NCBI GenBank assembly: GCA_009602725.1
Contig: WELB01000004.1
Location: forward strand, 563,714 to 592,828
Source of the DNA: Spirogloea muscicola
Lineage: Eukaryota; Streptophyta; Zygnematophyceae; Spirogloeales; Spirogloeaceae
DNA: 29,115 nt
Reading direction: 5' to 3'
The translations under genes and the position numbers were made by a program. This document shows positions 22,601 through 29,115 of this stretch, one piece after another. Positions within the stretch are counted from its first letter, which is position 1. Every line of letters begins with the position of its first letter. The notes under the pieces were generated by a model, which saw only the letters and a list, made by a program, of their open reading frames with translations, did no database searches and was not told where the DNA came from.

Positions 22601-23941
22601 TGCTTTACTGCTACTGGACCTTGATGCCTAAGCATTCCTGTTGCTTCGCACTTGTAGTCCACACTCGTGATCAAGTCCCCAGAATAAGTGGATGCATCTG
22701 CAATGGGTGCAGAATCAGAGCAGGAGGTGGAGATGCTTTTTGAGTACTATCTCCAAAAGTGAGCTCCGAGTAGAAGATCTTGTACTCAAACTTCAGCATC
22801 TCTTTGATATGCTGGCTAGCTGGTAGGCATCCAGCTTGTCTGCCACTAGGTTGTCTGTGCTCCTGGTGACTGTCTAGTGCAGATGTAAGTGCAGGCTTCC
22901 TGACTGCTGGTCTTTCCAGGTGTGAATCTTTCAATGGTCAAGCAGAGAAGCTCCTAGACTCGGCAAAGGAAATGGAGGACTCTATTGGGATCAGCTTAAG
23001 GTGTAACTTCCGCTCACGGCCTAGCTCTGCTATTTGTTGCTAATGAAGAGTTTGTATTGTTGCTACCAAGTCAAAGCATATCATGTTACATGCCACACCG
23101 CTGCCTATCAACATGTGAGTAAAAGCCACCTGCAAGATCACAAAAACACCCAGCAGAGGAGCATTTGCCAACAGAAAGTGGTGCCCCTTCCAACAGCTCA
23201 CGGAGATTGGAGGTTAGCAGGCTGGAGCTTTTGCTTCAGGTTGCAACCTTCTGTGCAGCATTAGGAGCCCTTGTTGCTGGTAAGAAGCAAGATCCTCTGC
23301 AATAGAATCAGGAAGCCCTGACTTGCATGCCTCAGTCCCCGTTGTGCTGCCCTTGATGGTGTCTAAGATGAATCAGTGAGAGCCCCTGCCTTTGTCTCGA
23401 ATCAACTGACTGTACTGGCCAAGCATTCTTTCTGGTGGTTGTGATTCCGGAATGAAAAGGGATGTTGCTGCTAGAGTTGCACTTGAACCTTGAGTGACTC
23501 AACTCTACCTACAGAATAACTTCTGCTAGGGCTGCGAATGACAGAAAGTTAGCCTTCACTGATTGTCCTTCGATTATCCAGGAATATTCGGTATGAATCT
23601 TCGATCTCGACTGGAGGAACATGTTGTGAGTGTCCCTTGACTTTGTACTGGTGATGGCACTGTGTTGGCTTGACATTGTTGCCTTTGCTCTATTGGAATT
23701 TGACATTGTTATGGTGTCACGAGTGTAGCAATTGTAATTACGGGAGGGCTTTGACTGTTGCAGCCCTGACAAAGGTGAGGGTTGCAGCATGAGCATGATC
23801 ATCACCATGGCCTTATGTGGGCAAGCTTTTGTTGCGCTGCTGCAGCTGGCATTTTGGGCGACAACGGGCGGAATTGTCGTAGGTGGGGCCATGCTCTTCA
23901 TCATCATGTATGTCTATCTGCGGCGGCGCCGCATTCTTTGA
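19601..23941 (+). CDS. MRS2-11: Chloroplast-type CorA/MRS2 magnesium transporter (MRS2-11/MGT10-like)
   Basis: CorA-superfamily Mg2+ channel; plant MRS2-11/MGT10 sits in the chloroplast envelope. Exons: 19601-20191, 20478-20550, 20783-20853, 21044-21129, 21364-21448, 21785-21853, 22108-22188, 22335-22497, 22713-22758, 22920-23000, 23197-23279, 23582-23625, 23846-23941; about 522 residues. Exons 2-13 follow MRS2-11 closely: TRRQLLKSSG, RRIDPSLWMTNSSPALL, SAILLNLGSLRA, LNLLEVLPNKLTADALEELR, ELGAKAGALRQMLLEILE, GQAEKLLDSAKEMEDSI, SSRRLEVSRLELLLQ. Then TM1 runs into the signature GMN at about 480-482, with TM2 at about 495-516 and a basic RRRRIL end. Exon 1 is the weak part: the frame is open from 19517, and 19601 is the first ATG in it. 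That exon is Arg/Ser-rich (transit-peptide-like), with an acidic DEDDEDELLTELE stretch, and is longer than I recall for the family. An additional upstream exon is possible. Confidence 0.9.
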
Positions 23942-25004
23942 GGACTCACACAGGTTGATCAACCAATTCCCAGATTTAGGCGCAACAGAAAGTGGCATAC
24001 GGAACCAAAGACCACACTTGCTGCACCTCCGGACAACAGTCCTTTCCTAATCTATACCCTCTTTTTTAACTGCGCTCTACTGGAGGCTTTTAACTGCCCT
24101 CTACTTGAGGATGTTGGAAATGTATAGAAGCCCACCTCTCAGACAAGGCAAAGCAGTGCACCTTGCACTGCAGCTAGTGTGGAGTACTTGGCCTGCGCTG
24201 GCTGTGAGACAGGCAACGTCTGCGCTGTGATTTTGGACAGCCAGATTGTACAGCTGGCCCAGAACGTTGAGTTGGCCAGTGTGAAGAGGCCAGGTCTGCA
24301 CGCAATCTTAACATTGCAGCCGTGTCTGTCGGTTGCGGTGCGTGGTGGGTTCAGCAAGGGCGCCTCTAAGCCGCCCAAGCACCATAAGAATCCACAAGTT
24401 TATATTGCTGGAGCTTCTTTTCTAGTTGCCACAAGATTGACCCAGGCAAGACCAGCAGACTACTTATTACAAGCGCAACATATACCTCGCTCATAGTGTA
24501 TCCTGTGGCCTAACCAGGTTAACGTTACGACGACAACATCGTCCAGGGTAGGTGAACAATATTGGCCTTCTCATGGACAACCACAGCTTCCGGATCCACA
24601 GGTGCTGCAAGAACTATCAATACGTGATCCGTCACAGTAAGGAAGGGTAGCTTAAGCAAGAGGTTGAGAGGCCCTGTGAAGCTGGTGCGCTAGGATTGAT
24701 GAAGTACTGTTTGCTGCCAATCCTGTCATATATAGATGATTGACTTAGCCATGCATCAGCATACGCTGTCCACCCCGCCCATGGTAAGGGGCGAAGGTGC
24801 CACGAGCAATGTGGCCTGCAGCGTGCTTCATCCGGCGCGGGACGCTGGCGTGTAACTAACCACAAGGCAGTGCATCAGAGTAATCTCGCAAGCCTGGCAA
24901 GTATGAGCTCAGGCTTCGCCAAAGGCGAAGGTAGAATGCTCGCAATCCTGAAAATCTTGTGTATGCATCTAATGCATCTAATGTTGCGAAGAGTTTTGGG
25001 ATAC
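23942..25004. other. Convergent intergenic region between MRS2-like and F-box/kelch genes
   Basis: Tail-to-tail spacer that should hold two 3' UTRs. No supported gene; a 105-codon frame at 24179-24496 (+) lacks any family feature. A short imperfect duplication of TAACTGCGCTCTACTGGAGG is seen near 24068-24112, and a small ATGCATCTA duplication near 24963-24981. Confidence 0.5.
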
Positions 25005-28000
25005 TTAACAAGATAAATGCAGTTGTGGCAAGGCTGGAGTATCAAGCACATCAGGGGCGTCCTTGCCGTTCGAGGCGCCTCCTTCATGGATGCTGCTGGC
25101 AGGTACGCCAGTGCTCGGCGACTTTCCAGCTAGAGCAGAACTCCTCGATGCAGCTGCTGCTGCTGAGAGTGCGCCCGCCCTCGCCGAGCGCGAAACTGGG
25201 ACGACGTTGATGGCAGCGAGGCCCTTGCGCTTCCTAGAGCTCATGCCATCGGGGCTGGTGACCCCACTACCGCTCCAGCAACGCCTGCTGCTGCTGCTGT
25301 CACTGGCGCCGCCAGCCTCCTCGCCCCAATAGCCCAGCAGCAATGGCTCCATGCGTGCAATGGCCACAATGCCCATGTTCCCTGCGAGTACAGGCAGCAG
25401 GCCCTGGCTGCCTTTGACGAACTTGGCTTCAAAGAACCTTGGGTAAAGCAAAGGTTTTGCAGCTGGAATAGCATTTGCAGCGAGCTCAAAGTAAGCGCAA
25501 TGTCTTGCCAAAGCTGCATTGAGCGAGACGCAGACGAGAAATGACCCGGCGTCTTACCGACAGTGCAGCCGCCAAAAATCACAAGATTCTCGGACGAATG
25601 CCCTGCTGTTGGGCCCAGCGACGGTCGTCCATGCACCACCGGCAAGTCTTTCCTCCTGCAAACATGAGACTCAAAAGCATGAACCACATTCACATTGACC
25701 TGTGCTAACATAATACTGGAAAACAGAAGGTGAGCATAACGATGTGGACAAAGTGCCAGCGATGCCAGTGCCACCCAGTGCCAGCAATGCCAGTGCCAAT
25801 TGCAGCCTTGACTTTGCCGTGCGGCCATCAGTGTGATCCTGGTATATGCGTGCCTCTCTACCAGCAGCAAGCCGTAGTGCTTCATGCGAAATGCGCCTTG
25901 TTTCTGCTTGTGCTTCAGGCGGCAGCAATTGACGCCCACCTCAACACATCCGACTGTCAACAAGGACGGGCTGCTAACCATGCAAGCGTGCGCAGGTCGA
26001 GCGTCTGGATGTCGTCCAGGAAGGCAGTCATGCCCTGACCAGCACCGCCGACTACAAGCAGCAGGTCGGGACCGACCTGCGTGGGCAGACAAGCAATGGC
26101 CGTCAGTGCGCCGGCACCTAGTCAGATAGCACACAATAAAGCACTTCTTGCAATCACAGGGACGGACGGCCAGCTGAAGCTGCGCTGCCCTGGGGCAGGC
26201 CGTGGCAAGGATAAACAGGCGGCTGCTCAGTTGCGCATGGGGCTCTCGCATGCTCACCTTCATGCAGGAGCTCCGATGGCGCGGGTTTGGCAGGCTGCTG
26301 CCGGCCTCCGGGCCCGGACCGTGCTCCCACTGTAACGTCGTCAGGTCCAGCGCGTATGCCTGGACATGCACGGCACCAGCAGCTCCACCTTGAGCAGGGT
26401 GCCCTGAGTGAGAGAACGATGACCGACAAGCCAGGGGAAGCCTCGCCGCTGCTTGCTGCCACTGCCGAGACCAATGGCAGCCCTCTGCTTGGACGCGCGG
26501 TATCACAAAGACAGCCAACGCCACAATGGCTGGCATTGGCGATGGTGACAGCAGCTGCGGTCTGAGGCGCTGACCCGCATGTCGGCGAGTTCACAGTTGG
26601 TCTCCACGAAACCACTTGTCACAATGAGTCGATCGTGGCCGGTGCTCGGGCACCTGCACATGGAGCGCCAACGGCAGCAGCAGCACCCCTGCCGTCGTCA
26701 GATCCTGGTACTGCCAACCGCCACACTGAAGACCAAGCGGCCAGTGCCAGGCGCGCGAGACAGCCCCCATGCAGAGGGCCCTTTGACAGCTTCTGACATC
26801 GCAAGGAGGACTGACCACCAAGGGGGGTGAGAGGAGAGACTTGGACTGCTGTGTCGGCTGACCTGTGGATGCAGGCGACGTGCAGCGAGCGGGAGCCCGG
26901 GCCAGGACCACGCGTAGGCAGCTGCTGCCACCTCAGTGTGCCAACGTCGAGCAGATACACGCACATCTGCCTCGGCGACGGCGTCGAGCCATCTCTGCCT
27001 CTGCCTCCGCCTCCGTTGCCCATCCCTGGTGCCGGCATTGCAGAGGCCCCAGCATCAGCGGCAGTGGCTGCCTCGCCGTCCGTCACCTCATCCGCGACGG
27101 CTGAGCCCTCCCCCCTGCGCTCCCCAACCAGTGCCAACCAGTGCTCGTCAGACCAATGTCACTTCAGTCAACAACTATGAACGGGCTATGACCGTCAATC
27201 AACTGGGGCAACAATGATAGAGTCAGTCAAAGAAGTGTGGAAGCGACGCCATCTAATCCTCACCCGTACACAACGACGTTGCGTCCACCATTGAGGGCGC
27301 AGGCCGTGTGGTAGAAGCGCTTGGGGGGAACATCGCCGGTGGTGCGTGTGGCGCTCCACCGCACGCGCGCGCCAGTGTTCAGCACGTCCAGGCAGAACGT
27401 GTCCTGCGCGCCAAACTCCTCGCCCTGCCATTGCCATTGTCACCAGCCTCAGCTCATGAAGCTGCTAAGCCGCGTTGCAGTGTCCCCGGCGGGCAATCTT
27501 GCTTGCAAGCAGCTGGCAACGGCGGCACGGGCGACGGTCCCTACCTCGACGTTATATCCACCAAGCATGAGGATGGTGGTGCAGCCCTCCTTGGCCGCGA
27601 CGAGCGTGGATGTGTGGCGGAAGCGCGGCGCTGGCGAGCAGCCATCCAGGAACTCCACGGACGGCCGCCAGAGGCGCATTGTGCTCGTGTCTGCCGCCAT
27701 ACGATGCCGACCAACAGCCAAGGCCGGATGTCAGCACCAATTTCTCAAACATTGGCCATAGCACCATGCCAAGAGCCTGCACATAGCGATGATGGTGATG
27801 GCGGCAATTGCAAACTTGGGGATTGGCGAGGGCTGGCAAGGTCGCCAACCAAGGATGAGGACGTCAATGAGGGAGCCGCCCTCGCGAGAAAGGCCGCCAA
27901 TGATGACTTGGAGGCAGCCGACGGCAGTCAGCGAGTGGCCAGTGCGCGCCACAGGGTCGAGCAGCGCCACCGTGCGCTGTCACAGTGCCAAGTGACGAGA

Positions 28001-29115
28001 AATTTCGGTATCTCGTGCAATCATCTCCATTGTCATCCTCTTGTCCATCCTACAGTAACTTCTCTGGGAATCTTCTAATGCAGCGCACTAGCGGTGGCTT
28101 TGGGTGGGAGGCGGACTCGCACCTGGTCGATGAGCTGGGCGCAGCACCAGCCGCCATGGGGGTCCGGGACGAGGGCGTCGCCGTCGAAGTCCTTGCCGTT
28201 GTCCTCGGCGGCCTGCTCCTGGCGGGCGACGCTCAGCAGGCGGCCCGTGGGCAGCACGCGGCCGAGCAGCAGCGGCTCCCTGGCCGCCGCGCGGCCCGAC
28301 TCGGCGTCGACCAGGAGGCTGCTGCAGCGCCGCCGCGCCGGGCGCAGAACTCACGTCATGGAGGGCATTCTCAAAGTTATGCTGCTGCTGATACTAAAGA
28401 ACGGCTGTGAAAGCCAGCCAAGCGTTTACAGAGGGTGCTCATGACCAAATTAGCGGAGCCACAGGCTAGGCATTCTCTGGGCGACGGCGGGGCGGCCGCA
28501 GCGATGGCAGCAAGCCAGGAGGGCCAGGCACTCAGTGCAGTCGTCGTGGGCTTGTGCTCTGAAGCCGGCGCCCATGTCATGAGACATCGAGGAGCCCATT
28601 GAGCGCCGTCGACCCACCTGTGGCGCAGCATCTCCTGGCCGCCACGCCACCACTGGACTACGCGCAGCGCGGCGGAGGCGGCGTAGAGCTTGCGCCAGAA
28701 GGCGCAGGAGCCGCGCGCGTCGACGGCGCCGCCTCCGGGCACGCCGAGCAGCGGGCGGCGCGCCGCGGCAGCCGCCGCCGCGAACGCCTCGTGCATGCGC
28801 ACCACGCCGTCTCCCAGCCGCTCCTCGCACAGGCTGCGGCGGCGGAGGCCATGGCAGCGCCGGGGTCAGCGCCAAGCTCTCGGGGGAGATGGAGCTGGGC
28901 GGCTCTCTGTCTGTCTATGGGTCAGAGGTTCAAATCCAAGTGTGGAAAATCCGAGAGGTCCAGGAAAAGACAAGCTGAGCGGCGGCAGCTGAGCGGCGGC
29001 CATCGGTGGCGATGGGCGGCGGCGCTTGCCTGCGCCACTTGCGGACGGCGCGGGCGTCGCGCTCGGAGGCGACGAGCTCGCGCCAGCCGGCGCAGGTGCA
29101 CGCGAGCGCGCCCAG
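25005..29115 (-). CDS. F-box/kelch-repeat protein (5' partial)
   Basis: Probable substrate receptor of an SCF ubiquitin ligase: the F-box would bind SKP1 and the kelch propeller the target (family knowledge). Exons 5' to 3': 29115-29030 (enters from outside), 28833-28618, 28321-28123, 27976-27850, 27690-27545, 27424-27264, 27114-26863, 26653-26575, 26359-26258, 26076-25979, 25655-25558, 25462-25005; 673 residues visible. The first exon, LGALACTCAGWRELVASE, is the second half of an F-box. Kelch motifs follow: RTGHSLTAVGCLQVIIGG, RFRHTSTLV with ILMLGGY, KRFYHTACAL with NVVVYGG, SRSLHVACIHR with LIVTSGF, RSSCMK with LLLVVGGAG, and TAGHSSENLVIFGG. LDLTTLQW- and LDLRTLAW-type strands separate them. 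Each junction keeps frame and restores kelch blades. The visible first intron uses a GC donor. A tail of about 150 residues follows the last blade, Ser/Ala-rich with SRKRKG, a possible nuclear signal. No LOV domain is visible, so a ZTL-type identity cannot be judged. Confidence 0.88.

Noticed and set aside
24179-24496. 105-codon + strand frame in the convergent spacer
   Set aside because: No domain, no signal and intron-like composition; consistent with chance.
25241-26536. 431-codon minus-strand frame
   Set aside because: It reads through introns of the F-box/kelch gene and is mostly out of frame with the kelch exons; the spliced model explains the motifs.
28920-28945. tRNA-like T-loop string GGTTCAAATCC
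   Set aside because: The flanking bases do not pair as a T-stem beyond two pairs, and no acceptor or anticodon arm is found around it; it lies in an intron of the F-box gene.

Overview
This window is nuclear DNA of a photosynthetic eukaryote, most likely a chlorophyte green alga of the trebouxiophyte type (Coccomyxa-like). That placement is an inference. It rests on plant-type proteins (a chloroplast MRS2-11-like Mg transporter, an RH22-like chloroplast DEAD-box helicase, a plant-architecture SF1 with a C-terminal RRM), GC-rich exons set in AT-richer introns of about 150-575 bp, and very high intron density. No prokaryotic operon, phage, plasmid or CRISPR structure is present. A single N at 4842 marks an unresolved base in a microsatellite.

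Layout: (1) 1-3228 (+) DEAD-box RNA helicase, RH22-like, 5' end outside the window. (2) 3229-5055 intergenic, with a 461-bp foldback/MITE-like element, a partial relative of it, and a CT/CA/GA microsatellite just upstream of (3) an intronless histone H3 gene, 5056-5466 (+). (4) 5467-6497 intergenic, with another partial copy of the element. (5) 6498-13862 (-) COG3, which I could rebuild completely: 25 exons, 777 codons. (6) 13863-16155, a 2.3-kb stretch without a recognisable gene. (7) 16156-18894 (-) splicing factor SF1/BBP, two coding exons, 827 aa. (8) 18895-19600, a divergent promoter region. (9) 19601-23941 (+) MRS2-11/MGT10-like CorA-family Mg2+ transporter, 13 exons, N-terminus uncertain. 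(10) 23942-25004 convergent intergenic. (11) 25005-29115 (-) F-box/kelch-repeat protein, 12 exons visible, 5' end outside the window.

These are unrelated housekeeping genes rather than a pathway cluster: plastid RNA metabolism, chromatin, Golgi vesicle tethering, branch-point recognition in splicing, plastid Mg2+ supply, and a probable SCF substrate receptor. All multi-exon models were joined by hand at GT-AG (twice GC-AG) sites. Every exon keeps the frame, and the predicted proteins follow the known families end to end, so the exon coordinates are much firmer than single-ORF calls.

I did not find a convincing new multi-gene system. The items most worth a second look are the foldback element and its relatives, a duplicated splice-donor segment in COG3, two GC-AG introns, the acidic insertion in the helicase core, and the unresolved first exon of the Mg transporter.
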